Source: Anolis sagrei
Lineage: Eukaryota > Chordata > Lepidosauria > Squamata > Anolidae
DNA length: 64,000 nt
Assembly: GCF_037176765.1 (NCBI RefSeq)
Contig: NC_090025.1
Span: 177,242,040 to 177,306,039, forward strand
Direction of reading: 5' to 3'
Made by a program: the position numbers and the translations under genes. Below are positions 36,260 through 50,700 of the stretch, one piece after another. Within the stretch, counting starts at the first letter, position 1, and each line of letters begins with the position of its first letter. Below the pieces are notes generated by a model. It saw only the letters and a list, made by a program, of their open reading frames with translations, did not search any database and was not told the origin of the DNA.

Positions 36260-39200
36260 TTTATTTGCATGGGCATTCTTTTTTTTTTTTTTTTAGTTTT
36301 GAAAGAAAACTTATGCTTTCCCGTGTTTCTTTTTTAGGAAATGAAGTACAGCCAATCTGTCTTCCACACAATGGAGATCTGTTTGAAGCTGGGACTCTTT
36401 GTGTTGTGAGTGGATGGGGCAAGGTCAAGGAAGGTGAAGAAATGCCACGGTTATGAATTCTTACTGTGATTTTGACATCATGATGATGAATATTTGTGGT
36501 TATTCTGCTAGTACTATTCCTCACGGACTGGAGCAAATACTTTGAATATGTTTTGCATATAGGCATCACCTACTTTTTGACAACTCCTTTTTGGACAATC
36601 CACTGTTCTGAGAAATTTTAATTATAGCCATGTTCTGCACTGTCAACCCCTGGTTTCTCTTTCAACTTCTGCTTTTCTGGCACTTTGGGTTTTTCCTTTC
36701 AGTTGATTCAGTGCCATCTAGCGTTTAAACTTGCATTTACAAGATATAAATATCTAGGCTCCACTTTGCAACTGTTTCCATTTTCTGAGAGTAGTCTTAT
36801 CTCTATTCTGTTGCATGTGTAGAAGCTTCCAGGACAGTTGCTTTCTCCATGTCAAATATATGGATGCAGATTTTGCTCACATTTAATGTATTGAATATGA
36901 TGGAAGGATTTTGACAAAAAGCCTTCGACAATACATGGAAGGATTTGTTTCCACTTCGTGACTCCCAGACTCTTTGTCCTCAACTTTTTTGTGTGTGAGA
37001 AGCGACTTGAAAAACTGCAAGTTATTTCTGGTGTGAGAGAATTGGCCGTCTGCAGAAACATTGCCCATGAGAAGCCTGGATGTGTTAACATCCTGTGGGA
37101 GGCTTCTCTCTTGTCCCCAAATGGATCTTGCAGATTCGAACAACCCGACCTTCAGGTCATCAGTTCACCTGGCGAAAGGATTTAATCCATTGCGCCACCT
37201 TAGCTCCTGTCCTCAACTTCAATTGTAGTTTAAGCTCTTACATCTAGATTGGAGAATATATGGGCGTCCAACATCCTTTACGTTCATTATTTTGGCTATG
37301 GCTGGTTGGAACTGACATCCACATGCTCTTTGACATCACACAGTTATAACACTATGGTTTCACTTTAACTACCATGGTAACATAGGAAATATTGGGATTC
37401 AGTTTGTGGAGTCCAAAAGTTCTACTGTCTCACCAAACTACAAATCCTAGGATCCCAATAGTATGCAACCATAATTAATTATAATGCTGTAATTGGTACA
37501 ATGTCGAAAGGTCACAAAAATATTCAGTGGAGATACAGATTCCGCACTCCTGCTTTAGAGGTTCTCTTTTGGAAATACATTTTATGCGTATTCTAGGTAA
37601 CAGTGCTCCATGCAGTCATGCTGACCACATGAACTTGGAGGTGTCTACAGACAATGCCGGCTCTTTGGCTTAGAAATAGAGATGAGCACCACCCCCAGAG
37701 TCAACACAACTACACTTAATGTTAGGGCAAACCTTTACCTTTACTTTACTAGTTCTTTTGGTTGCATACTGAGAAACACGGGAAATGCTTCATCTTCTTT
37801 TTCTCCTCTCCAGTGTCCTCTTTGTGTTGGATTACAGCTTCCTTCATCTCCAGCCAATATGACAATGAGATGATAAGTAATTTTAAAAACCTGAGCAATA
37901 CCAAGTTGGCACACGAAACGTAAGCTTGGCTGTTCCTTTGCAAGCTACAGGAAAAGAAAATAAGGGGCAGCAAACTTGTAGCCTTGTATAAATTGTACTA
38001 CAATATATTGTCGAAGGCTTTCATGGCCGGAATCACTGGGTTGTTGTAGGTTTTTCGGGCTATATGGCTATGTTCTAGAAGCATTTTCTCCTGACATTTC
38101 ACCTGCATCTGTGGCAAGCATCCTCAGAGGTTGTGAGGTCTACACTTGTTGTACTACACTTCCCATAATCTGTCACCATTGGATAGAGCTGATGCAAATT
38201 GCAGTCCAGCCACATTTGGAGAATCACAAGTGACCCATCCTTAATATAAAGGAAAACCATAACAACTGGTCTTCCACTCTATTACCAAACTGACTAAAAT
38301 GTTATGGATGCCCAAGCAGTTCATAAGAGATAGGAAGCAGGAGACTGAATAGATAGTTGTTGGGCAAATCATATTTCCTTACAAGTTTCAGAAATGGGCA
38401 TGTTGGTGCTCTGGATGGTTGAATGTGCATTGGAGCTTTTGACCTCTGCCAGAGAAGTAGAGACTTTGCAACCCTATATCAAATTCTCTGATATAGGATT
38501 GGTGGAAGACTCTCTCTCTCTCTCTCTCTCTGTATATATATATATATGAATAGAACCAGTAGTAATAAATGTATTCCACACTGTAAGTTAATGTGTTCAC
38601 TGGAGGAAGTCCTTCTCTTCCCTATATTTTTCAAATATTTTTAAAGGGGATAGCCAATTTATGTTAGGGTGATAGTGGTAAAATATTAATCAGCCTAATC
38701 AGAATTGGTATTCTCATTAAACATTCTTTTTTAAAACCATGGCTGAATTTTTAATGTGTGTGCCATTATGAAAACACAGCGAGCACATGTGGACTTCTGT
38801 TACCAAGTAGGAAAGTTGGGTGGAACTGAGACTAAACTATACCACTTTTAGCATCCTTGGAGAATGCCTTTTGGACATTGCTTACTTCCTTCCCTCTGCA
38901 GACGGTGTTCTGTCGGATGTCCTACAGGAAGTTGAACTGCCCATCATTGACAGCAAGACCTGCAGTGAATTGTTAGAAACATTGAACTTGCCTCCAGTTC
39001 GGAGCAACATGTTATGCGCTGGTTTTCCAGATGGTGGAAAGGATGCATGCCAGGTAGGAAATACAGGTTGCTGGAATAAAAGAAATTAAGATAAAATTAC
39101 TTTAGGTGACTACAAATCCCAGAATCCCCACAGAGCAGCATCGTGTCCAAAACGTCACATTTTCAGCCTCAGAAAAGTATTCAAAAATGTAAAAGAAGTT

Positions 39201-41436
39201 AAAGGATAATAAAAAAAACCCCTCTTTTTCTATGATTTTATGCCTCTACTGATCATCAAAGAGTTCAGAAAGTTTTTTACATATTAATAGCAAATTTATT
39301 ATTTTGTCTGAATCTTTGTAGCGTGAGCTATCAGCAGTTCAAATAGTTCCTATTTTTGACCATCAGTTCTCTTTTAATTGAGCCTAGATTGTCTGTTAAA
39401 AGTGAGAAAGTCAAAGATCTTTTACTTCAGATAGACTCTTAGGCAATAACTGACTGCTGATGAAAGGTTTTATATGTTATGCTTTCTTTGCTGATGTGCT
39501 TTTAAATGGTTTTTAGTTTTTGTTGTTTATTTGTTCAGTCATTTCTGACTCTTCATGACCTCATGTACCATCCCACGCCAGAGCTCCCTGTCAGCCATTG
39601 CTACCCCTAGCTCCTTCGAGGTCAAGCCAGTCACTTCAAGGATAACATCTTGGTCAGCCCCTCTTCTTTTTTCCTTCAATTTTCCCCAGAATCATTATCT
39701 TCTCCAAGTTTTCCTGTCTTCTCATTATGTGGCCAAAGTACTTCATCTTTGCCTCTAATATCCTTCCTTCCAGTGAGCAGTCAAGCTTTATTTTCTGGAG
39801 TATGGACTAGTTGGATCTTCTTGTGGTCCAAGGCACTCCCAGAATTTTCCTCCAACACCACATTTCAAAAGTGTCAATCTTCCTTCGCTCAGCCTTCCTT
39901 GTGGTTCAGCTCTCACATCCATTGATTACTACAGAGAATACCATTGCTTTAACTATGCGTATCTTTGTTGCCAGTGTGATGTCTCTACTCTTCACTATTT
40001 TATTGAGATTGGTAATTGCTCTCCTCTTATTATAGGCATTTGAGGCTTTATTTCTGCCTTCTTAAAATTAAACTTATTGCTGGATTTTTTTTATCCTAAA
40101 GTTGAAAAAATATGGGAATTAAAGGAGTAGACTTTGCATTTAGCGTTAGTGACATTTTAGCTTCTGAAGAAATTTGCAAATTCAAGCTTTCTTCCTTTAA
40201 TTCCTGTGTTCTAGGGGCTGGAGTAGTTTGAGTGTTGGTCTATGTTGGATTATGGCTGGAGAATTCCTACTGAGCCATAGAGACCCACTGGATTATCTTC
40301 AAAGGAAGGCAAAACCAAACCCAGTTCTGGATAAATCTTGCCAAGAAACCTCTGTAATAAGTTCACCTTAGGGCCACCATAAGTTAGGAACAACCTGAAA
40401 GCATACAAGGCAAGAAGAAATTATGACCTCTCTCTAGATGAGCTTTTTGACAACAGAGGTCTCGCCTGGATTTGGCAGATCATATTTAATTTATTAGGAT
40501 GATTTGAGGAGTAACCTGGCATCTTTTGTCTATGGCAAGGCTCTAGGTGGGCATAGTAGTATTTTCTATTTAAAATAAAGGTTAAAGACATAAATTCTAT
40601 TCTGTGCCATATATTCAATTTTTAACAAGTGATTCATTCACATCACAATTGTGTTTGATTTTTTTAAAAAAATATATCCCCCCTTTCTCCTATTGTAGGA
40701 ACTTTAGAAACCATGCAGCTAGAGTAGTCAGCTTGCGATGCTGGCCTTTCTGTGACATATGGCTCTGTTCACACTTTGCACAATAAAACCTATTTGATTA
40801 GTTAGACTGAAAGAGAGTGTGTGTATGCAACTGATCCAATGTCAACTAGTGAGTTGATTGGCTTTGTGGAGAATTGAACTGGGTTTGTCTAAATCCCAAC
40901 CTAACTACACACTAGCTGTCTTTATTTACCTAGTATAATTTGTTGTTGTTTAGTGCCTTTGTGGTGCCGCTGATTTATAGCAATCATGTCACAGGGATTT
41001 CTTGATAGCATTTATTCAGGACCTTCTCACATGAGGCAGGTAAATCACAATTACAGCAGAATGGGCATCATATTGTTCTTCTTCTGTTTCCCCATTGGGA
41101 GCATTAGAAAATATTTCTTTTACAAAATGAGTTCACTAATGGATTACTTGTGTTTGTAAAAGAAGCACTTTCATACCAGAACTACAGGTGCAAACCAAAG
41201 ATGCTATATCCTGCTGTAATTGCGATTTATCTGCATTGTGTGATAAGCTTCTCTGAGAAGAGTTGCCATTGCCTTCCTTTTCAGTTGAGAAAGAGTGACT
41301 TTATCAAGGTCACCCAGTGGGTTGCCATGTTTTAAATGTTGATGTACTGCATTTTATGCGTTGAATGGCACCATTGTGTGCTATTTTGTAAGCTGCCCCG
41401 AGTCCTTATAGGAGATGGTGGCAGGGTATAAACAAA

Positions 41437-41474
<38 letters not shown>

Positions 41475-41740
41475 AAACACAACAAGATTAGTACACAGCA
41501 AGCAAGATCACTATGCTGGTTGTTGTATTGGATCACACGTCGGACACTTCCCAAGTGTGTAGGACTATGTGATGTATCGGCGAATAATGTGTGCAGACCC
41601 CAGTAGGGTCTCCTTTTGCAGCTGACAGATGGTAATTTTGTCAGCGCCGATTGTGTTTAAGTGCAGGCCAAGGTCTTTAGGCACTCCACCTAGTGTGCCG
41701 ATCACCACTGGGACCACTTTGACTGGCTTGTGCCAGAGTC

Positions 41741-41788
<48 letters not shown>

Positions 41789-44700
41789 CAAAAACACAGT
41801 ATGACAAAGCAAACGAGATATATATCCTGGATTTCATATCACAATATCACAAGTCGAACACTTCCCAAGCGTTTAGGACTGTGTGATATATTTTCAAATG
41901 ATGTGCACAGATCCAAGTTCTAATTTAACATTCAAACCAGTATACCTCACTAGTACCTAGCAAAGTTTATTCTGTGATAAAGTACAGAATGTGATGTGAT
42001 AAAAATAAAACCTTTTATGCCATTATTTTGATGCAGATTACACTATAACTTCTTGTCTAGAGGGAATTCTCATGCTATGTTTTTTTTAGGGTGATTCAGG
42101 AGGTCCCTTGGCATGTAGAAGAGCCAGTGGCATCTGGACTCTGGTAGGCATCACATCTTGGGGCATTGGTTGTGGAAAGGCCTGGCAGGCAGTCAAGAAA
42201 CCCAACAGTAGGAGGGGTTCTCCAGGTGTCTTCTCTAAAGTAGATGAGTTTTTGGATTTTATTGTCCAGAACATTATGCCTGGTAAGAACTCTTTGTAAT
42301 CAGAAAATGTTTTAAAATACAGTGTTTACAGAGCTGTTCCATGATAATTGCTTAGCATTTCCCCCCAAAGACACATTCCAATATCTTTTTTTCCTTTTCA
42401 CTTTGTCAATTGCCTCTTATTGACCAACCTTTTCTCTATTTCCTAAATTGTATATGTATCTACATGATACTTGCATGGTTTCGATACCTCTTTAACTGCC
42501 AGAACTCCATCCATTAGAATCTGGAAATGGTTTGGCGAAGTACTGGAACCTCTCTTATAAAGTGCTGTTCCACTGATTGTTTTAACTTTTCTAATGACAT
42601 ATTACCCTCTCTCTTTTTTGAAAAGGGTATATTTTAAAAACATAGTGGTTAACCTTGGATCCAATGTTTTGAGAAAAGTGATATATAAAACAAACAAACA
42701 AAGTACAGTAGAATCTCGCTTTTCCAACATAAATGGGCCAGCAAAACGTTGGATAAGTGAAAATGTTGGATAATAAGGAGAGATTAAGGGAAAGCCTATT
42801 AAACATCAAATTATTATTTTACAAATTAAGCAGCAAAACATTATGTTTTACAACAAGTCGACAGAAAAAGCAGTTCAGTACATGGTAACATTATGCATTT
42901 ACAAATTTAGGACCAAAACATCACAATTATTGAAACAGCTGTGGATCCAAGCAGGAAACAGTTTGCCTTGGATGAACATTGGATGAGCAAAGCTTGAATA
43001 AGCAAGACACTACTGTACCACTATAGTTGTTGCATGGGTACTGGTTCATATGTATTAGTACAGCTGTATTCCCCATGTACCGTAAATGGTGCTTTACTTA
43101 CCAGGACTAGCTTTCATGTAGAAGGAGAGGATTAATAAAGGATCACAGTTGCTCTCCCATTTTTTCAAACTGCAGATTTGCAAACATGATCTGTGAAAAT
43201 CCTTCTAAATTTGATGAGCTGAAGGTGATTGGTTTATTGACATTGCTGCAGCAGCAATTTCTGTTTTTGGATTTCTGTGAGTGCTGTTGGGTCAACTTTA
43301 ATATTCTTGGTTTGCAACTCTCATTGATTGCCGGCACTGATTATGCTGACTAGATATGATGGGAGTTTCAATCTATGAATGCCTGACTAGCTATACACAC
43401 TCCACTTCAGAAGCATGACATGAAACCATTTTTAGAGCTCAGAAAACTTGTATTTTGACTACATTTCCCAGAATGCACTCACAGCACATCCATTGTGGGA
43501 TTCTGGTGACAGTAGTCTAAAAATATAATTTTCAAGTGCATTCTTCACATTCATGATGAATTTACTTTCATTCTTCCCTACTTTCTTAGTGCCTAAGGCA
43601 ACCTCTCTGACACCACACAATCCAGAAAATTGCAATCCTCATGGAGTGTCAGTTTTTGGAGAAAGTGGCCACATTTGGCACCCTCAGCTAACTGAGGAGG
43701 ATTACCTTGATAACAGGTATTTGCAGTAGTTCACAGTATCAATTTTTGCATAATCAGACTGAATGATTAAGCCATTTGCATTGTAGGTATTTCTCTCACA
43801 AAGGAAGAAGGATTTGTAATTAAGCAGAGAATCAAAGTATTAGTTAGGCTTAGTCTCGCAGATTTCCTTACTAGATCATCATGCCATACAACTGTTCTGT
43901 GCAGTCCCTCAGAATAATGCAGATATGGAGATCTGCAAATTTCAGTTTCTGACTTTCCATTCATAAGTCCTTTCCATTCCATTTTTAATTAATCTGTGAT
44001 TTTAAAAAGTTTTCACAAATGCCTATATCTTTTCATACACATTTCTACATAGATCCCAATTTTGTATGCGTTTTACCTAATGCATGCTTTTGCCACTTTT
44101 CCCCTGTCGTGATATGCATTTCTGTATGTGACTTTGACTTTTGTGCACACATTTCCCTGATGCAAATGTGTTGTATTCATCTTTTCTCAGAAGATTACCA
44201 TATATCCCAAATTTTGGACAATGGCAACCACTGTCCAAAGATTACATGCAAACCAGAACATCATAACGTATTCTAAATCCTGTTTTGTTTCTTTGCTTCC
44301 AGCCTCTGTATCTGGAATATATCTGTGCCAGAGGACAGCATCATACTTGTGCAGTTCATCAGAGTAGACATAGAATATCAGATTGAGTGCGACCATGACT
44401 CTGTGACGGTTTGCTCAAGCAAGAAGGAGTTAATTGGTGTGTAGGATTTAATCATTTCTTTATTTAAATAACATACAAAACTGCCCTTCTCCATGTGTGG
44501 CAGATTATGCTAAGAAAGAGTAAGTGGTATGGTGTGTTACATCAAGGCTTAGTAGAGGCTTTCACTGGATTTCCCAAGGCTGAAATCACAGTGATATTGA
44601 ATCTATATTTCAATCAATGATTAGAAAAGAGACAACTGTGAGTTGGTTTAAACTTCAGGTGGATGGTGGTTCCTATGGCAGTAGAGAACTGGATCCACTC

Positions 44701-47700
44701 CAGGTATTAACTTTAAGTTCAGTACCTGTACAACTAAGCAAAAGGTGGAATGGATTTACTGTCCCAAAGACATGGGAGTGATCAGCTACCACTATTGAGA
44801 TAACCTGAGTTATTTCACTTTCAGCTGCTTGCTACACAGTTAATGATTGGATTTCCTAGGCTGGACAAATCCACTCATCAGTAATAATGGGAATGACAGC
44901 CCAGCAAATATATGTGAGATTATACATTTCCCACTGTTGTAACATAACCAAGCTTGTGGTGTGTTAACTTTGATCTCATGAAAGGACTAGCCTTATTAGT
45001 ATTGATGTTTAGTATACAGGCAGTCCCCAAGTTACAAACATTTGAGTTACAAATGACTCAGAATTACAAACAGGGGTGATACATCAGGAAGTGAGAGAAA
45101 TCTACCTCCAGGAAGGGAAGTTTACTCCTGAAAGAATTATAATGGGGAAAAGGTGTCTCAACTTAAGCTTTCTCACCAATCCTTGTTTTCACAACAAGCC
45201 ATTTTTTCACAATCCAATTATCACAAGGACAAAAAGTGAGGTGAAATCTTCAGAACAGGGGCACAGACAGCAAAACGAACACCACAGGGATGTTAACTTT
45301 TCCCTTTGCTGTCCAAAGCTTATAGGGCCGAGCTATAGCACAGCTGGTAGCAGAAATAAGATCTACCAGCCAAAAGGTTGCCAGTTCAAAGCCCGGATTG
45401 AGGTGAGCACCCAATTGTCAGCCCAGCTCACTGTGTACCTAAGCAGTTTGAAAACAGCTTAGAGCTGTAAGTAGAGAAATTAGGTACCGCTAAAAAATGG
45501 GGAGGTATTTTATGACACCATAAAAAAAGACCAGAAAATGTCAGCAACCAAAAGGAAGGAGGAGGAAGTCCTGATGGCTTTTCATCGAGGATGGAGCAAC
45601 AGCATCTCCTGTGGAAGGATTTGAGCACAACCTCCATAGGTGCTGAAAGCTGGACGTCAACACAACATACCTCTTTTCTGCCTGATCTGTCCTATCTGTC
45701 CAAACAGTATTGAATGTTTGTCACATACGTGTACTGTAATCTGCCCCGAGTTCCCTCGGAGATATAGGGTGATACATAAATAAAGTGTTGTTGTTTTTGT
45801 TACATAGCTGGAGTCCAACTTACAATCAAATTCAACTAAAGAAGAAACCTACAGAACCTATCATGTTTGTATTTGCATCCTGGGGCTATTCTCTATCTCT
45901 CCATCTCTAGGTAAAATCTGTGGCAGTGTGCTGCCTTCCCCTCTCCTGGTAGAGTCGAACCAAGCAATCATCACTTTTGTGTCTGACAACAGCAATGCTG
46001 GTGCAGGCTTTGAGTTCACCTTCACTGCTGTTCATAAAGCATCTGAGGCAGGTAATTTCTTCCAGGTCTCTAAGGGCCTTCCAGGTGAGACATGAATAAA
46101 ACACTGTTTCTCTGCTTAATGGAACCTAGGAAAGGATGGTGTGTCAAGAATGACAACTTCCTCTTTCTATATCATAGGTTCTGGCTGTGGGAGTGTAGCC
46201 ATTTTGAGAGAAGAAGGAAAGTTTGACACAGCTAATTATCCTGGCTTATATCCCAGTAGTACCAAATGCCATTGGCTCATTGAAGCCCCAATGGAACATG
46301 TCATCAAGGTAATCAAAGACAGCTGCCTTGGTGGTTGTGCCTCATTCGTAGTAAGGGAAACAAGGAACTTTCTATAAATGCTTCTGTATGTTAGGCACTG
46401 ACAAACTGTATGCCAGGTACTTACAAAATGTTATTGACCCAATAGAATACCTCATCTCTATCTTTAAAAAACCTCACTTTGCCTATGCCTATGCCTTTGA
46501 TGATGAATGTTTCGATCTTCCCTTCCAGTTGGAGTTTGAAGACTTTGCCATTGAAACCAGCCAGGACTGTATTTATGATGCTGTTGCTATTTATGATGAC
46601 CAAGAAGAGGAACATCAAATAGGTAATAACAGGTGTAATTGGGTGTGAACTAGATATTTGTTACATTAATAAACAAGAGTCTGTATTGATTTGTGATGAT
46701 ACAGTTAACATGATGGATGCATCCATTGAATAAGTTATATTTTGGGTTTGTTTGTTTGTTTGTTTGTTTTTGATGCAGGGATTTGTACTTTTAAGGCGAA
46801 GGTCTTCACTGCAGAAGCACAACAAAGATGTTTTGTGATAATAGTGACTTTCCTGTTCTTTTCTTCCCACAGCTCTTCTTTGTGGTTTCTCAGTTCCTTC
46901 TCCAGTTTGGAGCACTGGAAGCATGATGCTCATCTACTTTGAGAGTGATGAGGAGAATAACTTCAGGGGATTCAAGGCCAAATTTGCATTTTTCCCCTCA
47001 GGTTGACCATCTTATATCACACTTGAGTAGTTTAATAGTACATATTATCACTCCATCTTTTGGGATTCTGGGATTTGTTATTTTTAAGTACTTAACCTCA
47101 TAAATATTCTGAAGGCATCAGATCCTGTTTACACTTGGAAGCTAAGGGTCCTTCCATACAGCTCTATATCCCAGAATATCAAGGCAGAAATTCCCACATT
47201 ATCTGAGTGTAGACTCAGATAATAACCTAGTTCAAAGCAGATATTGTGGGATTTTCTGCCTTGATATTCTTGGGATGTAGGGCTGTGTGGAAGGGCCCTT
47301 GGTGAGGTTGGGTCTGGTTAGTTCTCGGAAATGAGACCATCAGGAAATACCAAGTGTGCAGAGTCTATTCAAAATAAGTAAATGGCAAACCATCTCAAGA
47401 TATTCCCTTCCTTAAAAATACTATAAATATATGTATAACCGGTATTATAAGTTGACCAGTGACTTGAAGATATAGCCTTTATTTTTACATAAAATTCTCT
47501 GCTGCAGACCTCTAGTGTTGCCTGAAATTCTGCAAAGTATTCCTCTGTTCATATAGTGTAAGTGTTTCAGGTGGATAAGGAGCATACAGTGGTCCAACCA
47601 CCTTCTCACACTGCTATCTTGTCATTCTCAGGAAAAACTAGTGAAAGAACGAACGGAAGGAAGGAAGGAAGGAAGGAAGGAAGGAAGGAAGGAAGGAAGG

Positions 47701-50700
47701 AAGGAAGAGGAGGGAGGCTGGGAAGTGGCAGGAAAAGTTTGTATCTTTCGAAACCTGAATTTGTACTTTTATTTCTTGCAGAAACAACTAAAACCGAACT
47801 TGCAAGACATTTTGTCATGCGGGCAATTGATCCAAAGACTATCCCTCTTGGTAAGAAATACTGTGAAATGTAATAGTTGAAGTAATATAACAATTCTATC
47901 ACCAGTAGATAATAACATCTCGATTGACTGGTAAATGGTTCTTGAGAGGCTTAAATACAGTTTGATTTATATGTTATTGGATATACTGAAACACTTTATG
48001 GACATTTCAGGCATGGCGTACATCATTGAAGAAAGTAATATAATTTGGAAAACAATGCAGTTAGCAGCGCTTAGAAACATCATGTTTTTGGACTACGGCT
48101 TCTAGAATCCTTCTCTGCTGTCTGGCTGGAGAATTTTAGAAGTTGCAGCCTCCCAAAGTAACATTTTCAAGTTCTAATTTAGATAAGAGCTTTTAGAGTT
48201 AGATGTGTGGTTGGACTACAACTCCCATTTTCAGTCAACGTGGGATGGGAATTGCAGTACAAAACATTCTGGAGAGCACTGGTTATCATGTTGCCTGGCG
48301 ATGACTGAGTGTTCTGAGAAGGCTGATTTAATGGAAACATGGTCCAGATTGACTTTCTAATTTCAATCCTTGGCTCTAGTCCCTCACCTTGAATTTAATT
48401 CTTTGGATCTCTACCTGGATCCTGATTCTCAGGCCTCAGTGTGGCTGCAATTCTGGACAAGTGACTGTATTGATGAGTAGGTACAGTGTGGTAAAAGCAG
48501 TACCAGTCAAAGCAGTCAAATGTAGTTGTAGAAAATCAAACCAAAAAGAATGCGTTATGTAAGAAGTAAGTTAAACTTGAAATTTCTGAAATCTGTCCAG
48601 ATTCCCAACTCAGTCCAGATTTTATGAATTTCTCCAATCCTAACTCTGCTCTGCCCTAAATTGAGTTGTTTGATAAGGAAACAGTGTTCTTTGTCAGAGA
48701 AAAATAAAGACCTTGTAAAACTATCATTCCCATGACTCCATAACATTGAGCCACAGCAAACTGCATTAATCCTGCAGTGTAGATGCACCCTAACTCTTTC
48801 AAAGACTAGCCTCTGGGCTATAGCCTCTTTTCCTCGTTGTCCTCCTTTTACAGAATTTTGAAGGCTGTGATTAGCTGGCTCTAACCAAATTTGCTCTGCT
48901 TCTCACTTCACAGCCAGGTCACAAAAAACCAGTACAGAATCTAAATTATTTTTTGTCAACATGCAGGAACACACAATCAGCACACTCCTCAGAGATGGCC
49001 ATCCAGCCTCTGTTTAAAATCCTCCAGAGAAGGACACTTCACCACACTCTGAAGAACAGCTGTGACTGACAAGAAGTTCTTCCTAATGTTTAAATCTTCT
49101 TGTCTTACAGATGTTTGTGGTTCTCCCCCTTTTGCTCCTCAGTGGCTGTCTGCGCACATTATTGGGGGAGAAGAAGCTTGTCCCCATTGTTGGCCATGGC
49201 ATGTAGGTTTGCACTTTCTGGGTGACTACCAGTGTGGGGCTGTCATCATTGGATTTGAATGGGTACTCACAGCAGCTCACTGTGTTCAAATGTAAGTCAA
49301 CCACTCCGGCAAAATACTCTTATTGTTATGTTGGCTGAAAGGATACTCCAAATGCAATGGTACTTGTACATCTTGGAGAAGACTCAGAATGAATTTTTGG
49401 AAGGTTATGAAATATTTTTGGAAACCTAAGAGTTCATATGACCTAGAATGTGGAAATGTTGATCTTGGCCTACAAATCCCAGAGATCTTCAGCGCTGCCA
49501 ATCAAGGAGGGGGATTTGGGGAGCTATAGTCTGGAAGTCTTGTTTCCAAGCTCAGATCTGCAATGATAGACAACACAAGTTTTTTAGCAAGTTTTTTCCA
49601 CTCCTTATCTGAGGGATTTGTTAACATTGGTTAGCTAGTCTACATCTGTTTAAAGTTCCCTAGAGTCTACTAACTTTGATCACCCAAGCTTCCAAATTGA
49701 CAGGCAATTGTATTGTCCTAAAAAGCAGGCATAACATCAAGTAATCTTAATCACTGGGACTTTAGAATAGTTTTTTTGGGTCAGGAGTGACTTGAGAAAC
49801 TACAAGTTGCTTCTGGTGTGAGAGAATTGGCTGTCTGAAAGGGTACGCCCGATGTTTTATCATCCTGTGGGAGGCTTCTCTCATTTCCCTGCATGAGAAG
49901 CTGGAGCTAACAGACAGGAGCTCACCCTGAAGTCCTGCCGGCACAAGGATTTAACCCATTGTGCCACCGGGAGCTCCTTTTAGAATGGTTGCCATAGGAA
50001 AATAAACATGCATCATAGTAATCTTTTTAGCAGTTAATTCTGTGAAACAGTGCATTTCTTGCCAATTCTTTCTTCCAGTATAGACACTTCAGAGCCTTTA
50101 ATTCTGCAAAATTTATACAAAACGTAGCCATCAACCTGTAACATCTATACTATTTCATCAAATGAGAAATGCAGGATTCATTGCACTACAAGCCTTTGTC
50201 TTTTATAGATCAAAAGAGATCTCACGTTGGACTGTTGTTGCTGGAGAATATGACAGAATTCGGAAGGAACCAAATGAGCAGGTAGAACAAAGAGCCTTTA
50301 GAACAGGATTGCCTTTATTTGTAATTTTGCCCCTTTGATTAGGAAGAAATCCATAGGGGAAGGAGCAGATTCTTTATCAAAGAGATGCTAGACAGGAATT
50401 TATTTAATGGATTCGTTTACTTTAATTTCATCCTACCTTTCTTGTGATATTGATCCTAAAGGTGGTTAAGAGCAAGCATGAATGTTAACAGCCATTTTCT
50501 TCTACTAGTCCAGTTACAAATACAAACTGTTGGGTTGTTGTGTGTTCTCTGGGCTGTATGGCCATGTTCCAGAAGCATTCTCTCCTGATGTTTCGCCCAC
50601 ATCTATGGCAGGCATCCTCAGAGGTTGTGAGATCTGTTGGAAACTAGGCAAGTGAGGTATATGTATTGTGGAATCTCCAGTGTGCTAGAAAGAACTCTTA

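Noticed and set aside
47562-47880. Open frames rich in Arg/Glu/Gly/Lys
   Set aside because: Produced by the GGAA microsatellite; the real coding piece here is OVCH1 exon 14 at 47782-47850.
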